A stretch of 8,640 bases of DNA, taken from assembly GCA_000715605.1 (NCBI GenBank), contig KL568524.1, positions 66,140-74,779 on the forward strand, written 5' to 3'. The first letter of the stretch is position 1; the number at the start of each line of letters is the position of its first letter. The position numbers were made by a program, and so were the translations under genes. The notes under the pieces are model-generated. The model did not search any database and was not told the origin of the DNA. It saw nothing but the letters and a program-made list of their open reading frames with translations. Shown here piece after piece: positions 1 to 5,296 of this stretch. The stretch is from Streptomyces speibonae. Lineage in GTDB: Bacteria; Actinomycetota; Actinomycetes; Streptomycetales; Streptomycetaceae.

Positions 1-575
1 GCGTACACGCCCGCGCCGCCGGCCGCCACCAGCGCGCCGACGGTGATCAGCCCGCCGACGGGAACCTCGCCACCGCCGTCGGTCCAGGAGCCCGGGGCAC
101 CGCCGCCGGTGTTGCGCAGCGCGCTGTCGACGAAGTCGTTCAGCTGGGCCTTGGCGTCACCGGCGCCCTGCACGGACGCGACGAGGTTCTGCACGCCCTG
201 CGGGCTCAGCACGCTGCTGTCGGCCCGGGCGTCGAACCGGTCGCCGAGCCGGATGCCGTACAGACCGGTGACGCCGGTCTCGGTGCGCAGGTTCCGGAAG
301 AGGTCCTGGGTGGGATAGTCACCGGGCAGGACGGCGATGAAGATCGGTTTGTCCGCGTCCTCGATCTTGTCGGCGAGCGCCTCGGCGTCGGACGGGGCGA
401 GGATGTCCTCTGCCTCGGGATCGACGTAGACGGGACTCTCGCGGAGCTTCTCGGCGACGACCGAGAGATCCGTGGCCGCCTGCGCTCCCGGCGCACCGGC
501 CACCAGGACCGCCAGCGCGGCGGCCATGGCCATGATCAGCAGGCGTACGAAAGTACGCGGCAACGCGACCTTCAT
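1..575 (-). CDS. Secreted/membrane-anchored protein, N-terminal part (runs off the window)
   Basis: 191 codons are present before the left edge. Residues 1-33 form a signal peptide: Arg7 and Arg11, a hydrophobic core at about 12-27, and an A-Q-A cleavage motif at 31-33. The exported part (about 34-155) is acidic and contains a PIFIAVLP strand followed by a GLYGIRLGDRF segment. A Gly-rich linker (TGGGAPGSWTDGGGE) leads into a second hydrophobic stretch (VGGLITVGALVAAGGAG) that is probably a membrane helix cut by the window end. The layout resembles small actinobacterial membrane proteins of the Rv1476/DUF6676 kind, but I make that link from memory and with low certainty; no catalytic motif is visible. 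The ATG at 573-575 has no Shine-Dalgarno upstream, and a TANNNT hexamer lies 7 nt upstream, so the transcript may be leaderless. It follows cimA in the same direction with a gap of about 120 bp. Confidence 0.8.
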   Translation of the reverse strand, partial: MKVALPRTFVRLLIMAMAAALAVLVAGAPGAQAATDLSVVAEKLRESPVYVDPEAEDILAPSDAEALADKIEDADKPIFIAVLPGDYPTQDLFRNLRTETGVTGLYGIRLGDRFDARADSSVLSPQGVQNLVASVQGAGDAKAQLNDFVDSALRNTGGGAPGSWTDGGGEVPVGGLITVGALVAAGGAGVY

Positions 576-582
576 ACTTACG

Positions 583-588
583 AAGCTA
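583..588 (-). promoter_or_regulatory. Candidate -10 element for a leaderless transcript of the secreted protein gene
   Basis: The minus strand reads TAGCTT here, matching the actinobacterial TANNNT -10 pattern. Exactly 7 nt separate it from the ATG ending at 573, the spacing expected if transcription starts at the A of the ATG. No purine-rich ribosome-binding site lies in between. No convincing -35 is visible, so this remains tentative. Confidence 0.35.
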
Positions 589-634
589 CCCGAATGGCGG
601 CAAAAACGGGCATCTGGGCCGGCAAGGGTTTTCG

Positions 635-654
635 GGGCACCCCTGCCGGGGCCC
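635..654 (-). terminator. cimA: Possible weak terminator hairpin downstream of cimA
   Basis: GGGC at 635-638 pairs with GCCC at 651-654, and an inner CCC/GGG helix follows past a single bulged base. The hairpin is short, GC-rich and lacks a U tract. It sits about 40 nt after the cimA stop codon, the only position arguing for a terminator role. Confidence 0.3.
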
Positions 655-694
655 GGACGCGCGGGTCGCCAGGTCTGAACGCGACGACGTGGGA

Positions 695-2299
695 CTAGGC
701 CGCCGGCTCCACGCCGGCGCGCAGCAGGCCGTAGGTGTACGCGTCCTCCAGCGCCTGCCAGGACGCGGCGATGACGTTGTCCGCGACGCCCACGGTCGAC
801 CACTCCCCCGACCCGTCGGACGTGGAGATCAGCACCCGGGTCGTGGAGTTGGTGCCGTGCTTGCCCTCGAGGATGCGGACCTTGTAGTCCACCAGCTCGA
901 GCTTGGCCAGCTGGGGGTAGATCTTCTCCAGGGCGACGCGCAGGGCGCGGTCGAGTGCGTTGACCGGGCCGTTGCCCTCCGCGGTGGCGACGATGCGCTC
1001 GCTCTTGGCCCAGAGCTTCACGGTGGCCTCGTTGGCGTGGCTGCCGTCGGGGCGGTCCTCGACGATCGCGCGCCAGGACTCGACCTCGAAGTACCGCAGC
1101 GGCCTGCCCTCGGCCTCCGCGCGCAGCAGCAGCTCGAAGGAGGCGTCGGCGGCCTCGTAGGTGTAGCCCTTGAGCTCGCGCTCCTTGACCCGCTCCACGA
1201 CCCGGCCGACCAGTTCCCGGTCGCCGCCGAGGTCGATGCCGAGCTCCTTGCCCTTGAGCTCGATGGAGGCGCGGCCGGCCATGTCGGACACCAGCATGCG
1301 CATGGTGTTGCCGACCTGTTCGGGGTCGATGTGCTGGTACAGGTCCGGGTCGACCTTGATCGCGGAGGCGTGCAGGCCGGCCTTGTGGGCGAAGGCGGAG
1401 ACCCCGACGTAGGGCTGGTGCGTGGAGGGGGTGAGGTTGACGACCTCGGCGATGGCGTGGGAGATGCGGGTCATCTCACGCAGCCGGCCCTCCGGCAGGA
1501 CCTGCTTGGCGTACTTCAGCTCCAGGGCCGCCACGACCGGGAACAGATTGGCGTTGCCGACCCGCTCGCCGTAGCCGTTGGCGGTGCACTGCACGTGCGT
1601 GGCGCCCGCGTCGACGGCGGCGAGGGTGTTGGCGACCGCGCAGCCGGTGTCGTCCTGGGCGTGGATGCCGAGCCGGGCGCCGGTGTCGGCGAGCACGGTG
1701 GAGACCACGGCCTGGATCTGGGCCGGGAGCATGCCGCCGTTGGTGTCGCACAGGACCACGACGTCGGCGCCCGCCTCGGACGCGGCGCGTACGACCGCCT
1801 TCGCGTAGCCGGGGTTGGCGCGGTAGCCGTCGAAGAAGTGCTCGCAGTCGACGAAGACGCGGCGGCCCTGTCCCTTGAGGAAGGACACGGTGTCGCGGAC
1901 CATCGCCAGGTTCTCGTCGAGGGTGGTGCGCAGGGCGAGCTCGACATGGCGGTCGTGGCACTTGGCGACCAGCGTGATGACCTGGGCACCGGAGTCGAGC
2001 AGGGCCCTGACCTGTGGGTCCTGCTCGGCGGTGGTGCCGGCGCGGCGGGTGGCGCCGAAGGCGACCAGCGTGGCGTGCCGGAAGTCGATCTCCTGCCGCG
2101 CGCGGGCGAAGAACTCGGTGTCGCGGGGGTTCGCGCCGGGCCAGCCGCCCTCGATGAAGCCCACGCCGAACTCGTCGAGATGCCGGGCGATGGCCAGCTT
2201 GTCGGCGACGGTGAGGTTGATGCCCTCCCGCTGGGCGCCGTCGCGCAGGGTGGTGTCGAAGACGTGGAACGAGTCGTCGAGCTCGCTGGTTGCGGTCAT
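695..2299 (-). CDS. cimA: Citramalate synthase (LeuA/DRE-TIM family)
   Basis: 534 aa. The enzyme condenses pyruvate with acetyl-CoA to (R)-citramalate, the entry to the threonine-independent route to 2-oxobutyrate and isoleucine; cytosolic. The catalytic DRE-TIM barrel occupies about residues 12-290. It has the signature FDTTLRDGAQ at 14-23 (Arg19, Asp20), ECHD-like AKCHDRHVE at 112-120, CDTNGG at 184-189, IHAQDDTG at 212-219, NGYGERVGNANL at 241-252 and FAHKAGLHASAI at 303-314. The C-terminal part (about 380-530) fits the LeuA dimerisation/allosteric domain, where isoleucine feedback is expected. The length and DTTLRDGAQREG start fit the CimA subgroup rather than the longer actinobacterial LeuA. 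The second metal-ligand His of the usual HxH motif reads Gln215. The ATG at 2299 is supported by AGGAG at 2310-2314 (10-nt spacer). A long leader with a candidate attenuator precedes it. Confidence 0.93.
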   Translation of the reverse strand: MTATSELDDSFHVFDTTLRDGAQREGINLTVADKLAIARHLDEFGVGFIEGGWPGANPRDTEFFARARQEIDFRHATLVAFGATRRAGTTAEQDPQVRALLDSGAQVITLVAKCHDRHVELALRTTLDENLAMVRDTVSFLKGQGRRVFVDCEHFFDGYRANPGYAKAVVRAASEAGADVVVLCDTNGGMLPAQIQAVVSTVLADTGARLGIHAQDDTGCAVANTLAAVDAGATHVQCTANGYGERVGNANLFPVVAALELKYAKQVLPEGRLREMTRISHAIAEVVNLTPSTHQPYVGVSAFAHKAGLHASAIKVDPDLYQHIDPEQVGNTMRMLVSDMAGRASIELKGKELGIDLGGDRELVGRVVERVKERELKGYTYEAADASFELLLRAEAEGRPLRYFEVESWRAIVEDRPDGSHANEATVKLWAKSERIVATAEGNGPVNALDRALRVALEKIYPQLAKLELVDYKVRILEGKHGTNSTTRVLISTSDGSGEWSTVGVADNVIAASWQALEDAYTYGLLRAGVEPAA

Positions 2300-2406
2300 G
2301 GTCTGAAAGCTCCTGTATTGGATCTCGGTCTACCGGAATGACCGGTTCCACCGTTCCCCCATGGTCCCGCACACCCGTCCCCCGGCTGCGGGTGGGCCAG
2401 GAAACG

Positions 2407-2433
2407 AAAAAACCTCTCGCGGGTGCGAGAGGT
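2407..2433 (-). terminator. cimA: Intrinsic terminator / attenuator in the cimA leader
   Basis: A perfect 9-bp stem pairs 2412-2420 with 2425-2433 around a GGGT/ACCC tetraloop. On the minus strand it is followed directly by six consecutive T (2412-2407). This is a textbook Rho-independent terminator, uncommon in Streptomyces, and it ends about 108 nt upstream of the cimA ATG, inside its leader. It lies 54 nt downstream of the stop codon of a short reading frame with two ATT codons. It could act as a transcription attenuator for cimA. Alternatively it insulates cimA from upstream transcription, but that job already appears to be done by the 12-bp hairpin at 2532-2570. Confidence 0.8.
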
Positions 2434-2460
2434 CTGCGCGCGGGTCGAGGACGACGGTGT

Positions 2461-2486
2461 CCGCCCGTACGGTGTCGTACGTGCGG
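2461..2486 (-). promoter_or_regulatory. cimA: Leader hairpin abutting the stop codon of the cimA leader peptide
   Basis: The stem pairs 2461-2464 with 2483-2486 and 2466-2471 with 2476-2481, with one mismatch and a 4-nt loop (10 bp in all). Its first base is the base right after the TGA at 2487-2489. A ribosome reaching that stop would cover or melt the stem, and a ribosome stalled earlier on Ile codons would not. The geometry suits a pause or switch hairpin, but I found no clear antiterminator partner for the terminator arm. Confidence 0.45.
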
Positions 2487-2537
2487 TCACTGCGGACCGG
2501 CGCGCCTGCTGCCAATAATCGTGGCGAACGAGAGCAC
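2487..2537 (-). CDS. Candidate leader peptide of cimA with tandem Ile codons
   Basis: A 16-codon frame opening with GTG at 2537 encodes (M)LSFATIIGSRRAGPQ and stops at TGA 2487-2489. Two adjacent ATT codons (2514-2519) specify Ile-Ile; ATT is a rare Ile codon in Streptomyces, where ATC dominates. The gene downstream supplies the isoleucine pathway, and a hairpin and U-tract terminator follow within 75 nt, the usual order in amino-acid attenuators. The Ile run followed by G-x-R-R and a stop recalls the short ilvB leader peptides described in actinomycetes (from memory). Against it: no convincing Shine-Dalgarno is visible, the GTG lies inside the stem of the 2532-2570 hairpin, and the ATT bases also spell GATTAT, which could be a -10 box. 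Confidence 0.45.
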   Translation of the reverse strand: MLSFATIIGSRRAGPQ

Positions 2538-2570
2538 GGGGGCAGTCTGGCACACGCGGCCCCCGTGCTC
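2532..2570 (-). terminator. 12-bp perfect hairpin downstream of the broken TetR gene
   Basis: GAGCACGGGGGC at 2532-2543 pairs perfectly with 2559-2570 around a 15-nt loop. It lies 50 nt past the stop of the TetR pseudogene. It lacks a U tract on either strand, as is common for Streptomyces terminators. Its left arm overlaps the start of the candidate cimA leader peptide, so it may instead fold in the cimA leader and hide that start. Confidence 0.6.
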
Positions 2571-2619
2571 ACGATCCGTCTCAGGATGCGGGCGGTGGGT
2601 GTTCGGCGCGGGCGACGGC

Positions 2620-3212
2620 TCAGGCGTCCGCGAGGAGCGTCTCGGTGATGAACTCCCGGGTGTGGGCCAGGACCTGGGGCCGGTCCGTGCCGCGCAGGCC
2701 GATCGCCACATGGATGGAGAGGCCGTCGAGCAGCGCGCGCAGCCGGGCCGCGTAGCGGTCGGCGTCGACGCGGCGGAACTCGCCGCGCGAGACGCCCTCG
2801 GCCAGCAGCGCCACCAGGTCGCGGTGCCAGGCGCCCTCGATGGCGGCCTGCCGGTCGCGGGCGTCGGCGTCGGCGTTCTGCGAGCGGTTCCAGACCTCCA
2901 GCCACAGCGTCCAGTGCGGATCGCGATGGCCGTCGGGGACGTATAGGCCTCGAGACGTTCGCGCGCGGTGGCGGAGCCGGCCAGCAGCCGCGCCCGTTCG
3001 GCGCCGAGGCGGCCCTCGCTCCACTCCAGGGTGCGCAGCAGGAGTTCGTCCTTGGAGCGGAAGTAGTAGATCAAGTGGCCGCTGCTCATGCCGACTTCAC
3101 GGCCGAGGGCGGCCATCGTCAGCTTCTCGAGGCCGCGTTCGGCGATCATCGCCATGGCGGCGGCGAGGACGTCCTCGCGGGGCGGTGCCGGGGTGCGGCG
3201 GCGAGTGGTCAC
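2620..3212 (-). pseudogene. TetR-family transcriptional regulator, frameshifted
   Basis: The gene opens at GTG 3212, with GGAGG at 3220-3224 (7-nt spacer). Its first 90 codons encode a typical TetR DNA-binding domain, with AAMAMIAERGLEKLTMAALG at 18-37 and GMSSGHLIYYFRSKDELL at 41-58. At about 2944-2949 the frame is lost. The remainder, LYVPDGHRDPHWTLWLEVWN onward, continues in another frame for 108 codons to TGA at 2620, with a C-terminal ligand/dimer domain of the W-x-x-WLEVWNRS kind. The span of 593 nt is not a multiple of 3. Comparing E-A|L-Y-V-P-D-G with the usual spacing in this family suggests that a few codons' worth of bases was deleted. It would have repressed neighbouring genes, plausibly the aguA remnant next to it. 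A sequencing error cannot be excluded. Confidence 0.85.
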
Positions 3213-3381
3213 CGGGCGCCCTCCACGCGGACGGCGTCCGGGAGCCTTCCGCGCGGAGCACTCGGCGGGCCGTGCCGCCGCCCGCGCGGGCCGCGGAGTC
3301 CCTCCCGGCCGGGGTGCCCGGGCGTCTCGGCGGGCCGGCGAACCGGCCCGGACCGCGGTGTTCCGTAGGTGGCGCAGAGCA

Positions 3382-3401
3382 GTACGTTCACCCGTACGTT
3401 C
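3382..3401. promoter_or_regulatory. Pair of GTACGTTC repeats, possible TetR operator
   Basis: GTACGTTC occurs at 3382-3389 and again at 3394-3401, start to start 12 bp, in direct orientation with ACCC between. Each unit contains a GTAC/ACGT palindromic core. TetR-family operators are often built from such half sites. The pair lies between the aguA remnant and the TetR pseudogene, 170 bp upstream of the TetR start, and overlaps the aguA stop codon. Confidence 0.35.
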
Positions 3402-3808
3402 TACCCGACGCACCCTTTCGGCTGCTGCTGGGTGAGGCAGTGGAGCAGTCGGCCCGGTGTCCGTGCCGAGGGGGGCGTGGATCTCCCGTTCGACCTCCTC
3501 TCGCGGGACCAGCCGGGGTTGCGTTCGGGGCCGCCGAGTTGCACAGGTCCCGGTGAGCAGCGCCGTGCCCCCGTACTCCCAGCGGGCCCGCGGCCGGGCG
3601 CCCCAGCCGTTGAAGGTCCAGTCGACGGCGGGTTGCCGCACACCGTCGTGACCGGCTCGAAGCGGCGCACCGCGCGGTCACCCGAGGCCCGGGCGCTCCG
3701 CGCGGCGGCCAGGTCTCCGGGGACGGCGAAGGCGCGGTCGGGGCCGGGCCGGGCCGTCCGGGTGCGCTCGTGCGGGGTCCACTCCGCGGGCGTGCGGAAG
3801 CCGGTCTC
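3401..3808 (-). pseudogene. aguA: Agmatine deiminase remnant with internal deletions and frameshifts
   Basis: Intact AguA (about 340-370 aa) hydrolyses agmatine to N-carbamoylputrescine. Here only fragments remain, recognisable in order but in alternating frames. The N-terminus GFRTPAEWTPHERT to RRFEPVTTVCG (about 3802-3635) corresponds to the family's GFRMPAEW..HE.TWM.WP start. After a deletion come AVDWTFNGWGA and RARWEYGGTALLTG (3629-3550) in a second frame. VQLGGPERNPGWSRE (to about 3500) is back in the first frame and REEVEREIHAPLGT (about 3505-3460) in the second. After a deletion of most of the C-terminal half, LLHCLTQQQP ends at TAG 3401. The last piece matches the family's HCITQQQP end and keeps the catalytic Cys codon (3437-3439). 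Several conserved W and M positions read R and T. No single frame could give a working enzyme. Confidence 0.82.
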
Positions 3809-3817
3809 CCGCCGTCG

Positions 3818-3905
3818 TGCGAGGGCCCGCAGGGGGCGCTCACGGCCGGGGGGGGTGAAGGCGTACGTCCCGGCCCGTCCGGAGCCGGTGGACAAGACCG
3901 TGTGA
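3818..3905 (+). pseudogene. Possible 3' tail of a lost plus-strand gene
   Basis: The plus strand from 3857 to the TGA at 3903-3905 encodes VKAYVPARPEPVDKTV with G or C at nearly every third position, unlike random shadow frames. Upstream of a run of eight G (3848-3855) a coding-like EGPQGALTAG continues in a different frame, so an indel in the G run would join the two. The end faces the ilvE 3' end with a strong hairpin between them, as expected for convergent genes. I do not recognise the protein, and the piece is short enough to be chance. Confidence 0.3.
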
Positions 3906-3910
3906 AGCGG

Positions 3911-3949
3911 GACGGGTCACCGGTGGGGCGGCCCCCCCGGTGACCCGTC
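3911..3949 (-). terminator. ilvE: ilvE terminator, possibly bidirectional
   Basis: GACGGGTCACCGG at 3911-3923 pairs perfectly over 13 bp with 3937-3949. The inner GGGG/CCCC adds four pairs past one bulged T. It begins 7 nt after the ilvE stop and has no U tract. Its position between ilvE and the coding-like tail ending at 3905 suits a shared terminator. Confidence 0.8.
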
Positions 3950-3955
3950 GACGCC

Positions 3956-5044
3956 CTACGCCAGCCGGTGCATCCAGCCGTGCCGGTCCTCGGCCGTGCC
4001 CCGCTGGATGTCGAGCAGCGCCCGGCGCAGCCGGAGGGTGACCTCACCGGGCTCGCCCCCGCTCTGCCGCCACTCGGCGCCCTGTCGCTTCACGGTGCCG
4101 ACCGGGGTGATGACGGCGGCCGTACCGCAGGCGAAGACCTCGGTGAGGCTGCCGTTCTCCGAGTCGCGCTGCCACTGGTCCACGGAGACCCGCTCCTCGA
4201 CCGCCTCGTAGCCGAGGTCGGCGGCCACGGTCAGCAGGGAGTCACGGGTGACGCCCTCCAGGATCGAGCCGCTGAGCGTGGGGGTGACGATCTTGTCGCC
4301 GTACACGAAGTACAGGTTCATGCCGCCGAGTTCCTCGACCCACTTGTGCTCCACGGCGTCGAGGTAGCAGACCTGGTCGCAGCCCTTGGTGGCGGCCTCG
4401 GCCTGGGCGAGCAGGGAGGCCGCGTAGTTGCCGCCGGTCTTGGCGTCGCCCATGCCGCCGGGGACGGCACGCACCCGGTCCTCGGAGACCCAGATGGAGA
4501 CCGGCTGCACGCCGCCCGGGAAGTAGGCGCCGGCCGGCGAGGCGATGACCAGGAAGAGGTACTCGTTGGCCGGCTTCACACCGAGCCCGACCTCGGTCGC
4601 GATCATGAACGGGCGCAGGTAGAGGGACTCCTCGCCACCGTGCGCCGGCACCCACGCCTTGTCCTGGGTGACCAGCGCGTCGCACGCCTCGACGAAGGTC
4701 TCGACCGGCAGCTCGGGCATGGCGAGCCGCCTGGCGGACCGCTGGAAGCGCTCGGCGTTCTTCTCGGGGCGGAAGGTGGCGACGGAGCCGTCGGGCCGGC
4801 GGTAGGCCTTGAGCCCTTCGAAGATCTCCTGCGCGTAGTGCAACACGGTGGTCGCCGGGTCGAGCGAGATCGGCGCGTACGGGACGAGCCGGCCGTCGTG
4901 CCAGCCGCGGCCCTCGGTCCACTTGATCGTCACCATGTGATCGGTGAAGTGGCGGCCGAAGCCGGGGTTGGCCAGGATCGCCTCGCGCTCTGCGTCCGAG
5001 AGCGGCTGGGCCGAGGGCTTGAGCTCGATCGTGGGCGTCGTCAT
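3956..5044 (-). CDS. ilvE: Branched-chain amino acid aminotransferase
   Basis: 362 aa, a normal length for class IV (fold type IV) PLP transaminases of the bacterial/eukaryotic BCAT subgroup. It carries out the last step of valine, leucine and isoleucine synthesis, moving the amino group from glutamate onto the keto acid; cytosolic. Key features: [14 protein letters not shown] at 69-82 with the FEGLKAY substrate-loop signature, RPF at 144-146, the PLP lysine Lys202 in [15 protein letters not shown], Glu238 in WVEELGGMN facing the pyridine nitrogen, [10 protein letters not shown] at 258-267 and [13 protein letters not shown] at 304-316. The ATG at 5044 has AAGGA at 5054-5058 (9-nt spacer). A candidate leader peptide gene stops on that site. 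The gene has its own terminator, so it appears to be a single transcription unit, with regulation probably in the 250-bp leader region. Confidence 0.96.
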   Translation of the reverse strand: MTTPTIELKPSAQPLSDAEREAILANPGFGRHFTDHMVTIKWTEGRGWHDGRLVPYAPISLDPATTVLHYAQEIFEGLKAYRRPDGSVATFRPEKNAERFQRSARRLAMPELPVETFVEACDALVTQDKAWVPAHGGEESLYLRPFMIATEVGLGVKPANEYLFLVIASPAGAYFPGGVQPVSIWVSEDRVRAVPGGMGDAKTGGNYAASLLAQAEAATKGCDQVCYLDAVEHKWVEELGGMNLYFVYGDKIVTPTLSGSILEGVTRDSLLTVAADLGYEAVEERVSVDQWQRDSENGSLTEVFACGTAAVITPVGTVKRQGAEWRQSGGEPGEVTLRLRRALLDIQRGTAEDRHGWMHRLA

Positions 5045-5052
5045 GAGTGATT

Positions 5053-5058
5053 GTCCTT
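5053..5058 (-). promoter_or_regulatory. ilvE: ilvE ribosome-binding site overlapping a leader stop codon
   Basis: The minus strand reads TGAAGGAC: the TGA (5060-5058) ends the upstream short frame and AAGGA (5058-5054) is the ilvE Shine-Dalgarno. AGGAC (5057-5053) is complementary to GTCCT at 5117-5113 in the leader frame, and CCGGTG (5064-5059) is complementary to CACCGG at 5103-5098, so the site could be folded away. Confidence 0.6.
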
Positions 5059-5135
5059 CACCGGTTGTAGTGATGGGCCGCGCACACCTCCGTACGGCCG
5101 GTGGCCAGTACTAGGACGTCCGAGCATTCCCTCAT
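5058..5135 (-). CDS. Candidate leader peptide of ilvE with a Val-Leu-Val-Leu run
   Basis: A 25-codon frame opens at ATG 5135 with GGAG at 5143-5146 (7-nt spacer), a better ribosome site than most Streptomyces short frames have. It begins [14 protein letters not shown] and ends HHYNR. The codons at 5117-5106 are GTC CTA GTA CTG; CTA and GTA are rare in Streptomyces. The stop overlaps the ilvE Shine-Dalgarno and lies 13 nt from its ATG, giving translational coupling. Valine and leucine are products of IlvE, which fits a sensing peptide. The GTC CT bases are also complementary to the ilvE ribosome site. No U-tract terminator is present, so control would be translational. An ordinary non-regulatory upstream ORF remains possible. 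Confidence 0.5.
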   Translation of the reverse strand: MRECSDVLVLATGRTEVCAAHHYNR

Positions 5136-5153
5136 TCCGCGGCTCCGCGTTCG

Positions 5154-5159
5154 ATTATC
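5154..5159 (-). promoter_or_regulatory. ilvE: Candidate -10 element for ilvE
   Basis: The minus strand reads GATAAT, a 5/6 match to the housekeeping -10 consensus and a conspicuous A/T island in this GC-rich region. The -35 region 18 bp upstream (TTTCTC) is poor. Transcription would start near 5147, leaving only about a dozen bases before the leader-peptide ATG, including its GGAG. Confidence 0.45.
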
Positions 5160-5235
5160 GCCCGGAGGCGGCGGCGGGAGAAACCGGATGAAGGCGGCCC
5201 AGTGGGTCGATGGTGGCACCCGGCGGGGACAGGGG

Positions 5236-5270
5236 GAAGCCGCCGGGCGCAGTCGCGACCCGGCGGCTTC
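5236..5270 (-). terminator. leuB: leuB terminator hairpin
   Basis: GAAGCCGCCGGG at 5236-5247 pairs over 12 bp without mismatch with 5259-5270 around an 11-nt loop. It lies 26 nt after the leuB stop. No U tract follows, as is usual for Streptomyces. It separates leuB from the ilvE leader transcript. Confidence 0.8.
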
Positions 5271-5296
5271 GAGTGTTCTCGAACAGACGCGCCGGG

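Noticed and set aside
689..2341. 550-codon open frame on the plus strand
   Set aside because: It is the antisense shadow of cimA. Its composition is dominated by Gly, Val and Asp-Leu repeats typical of GC-rich reverse frames and it has no recognisable domain.
2330..2362. 10-codon frame MGERWNRSFR between the attenuator and cimA
   Set aside because: It has no clear ribosome site and no codons related to the pathway. A frame this short is expected by chance.
2515..2520. GATTAT as the cimA -10 box
   Set aside because: No acceptable -35 lies 16-19 bp upstream, and the first base deviates from TANNNT. It is kept only as an alternative reading of the ATT ATT codons.
2487..3641. 384-codon minus-strand frame covering the TetR N-terminus and beyond
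   Set aside because: It is a chance readthrough: it joins a piece of the aguA remnant, untranslated sequence and the out-of-frame end of the TetR gene. Only the parts described separately carry meaning.
3968..5050. 360-codon plus-strand open frame
   Set aside because: It is an exact antisense shadow of ilvE, which has a full set of family motifs.
5042..5128. 28-codon frame ([14 protein letters not shown]...) overlapping the ilvE start as ATGA
   Set aside because: Its ATG has no properly spaced ribosome site, and its codons show no pathway link. The frame starting at 5135 has a good GGAG and is preferred.
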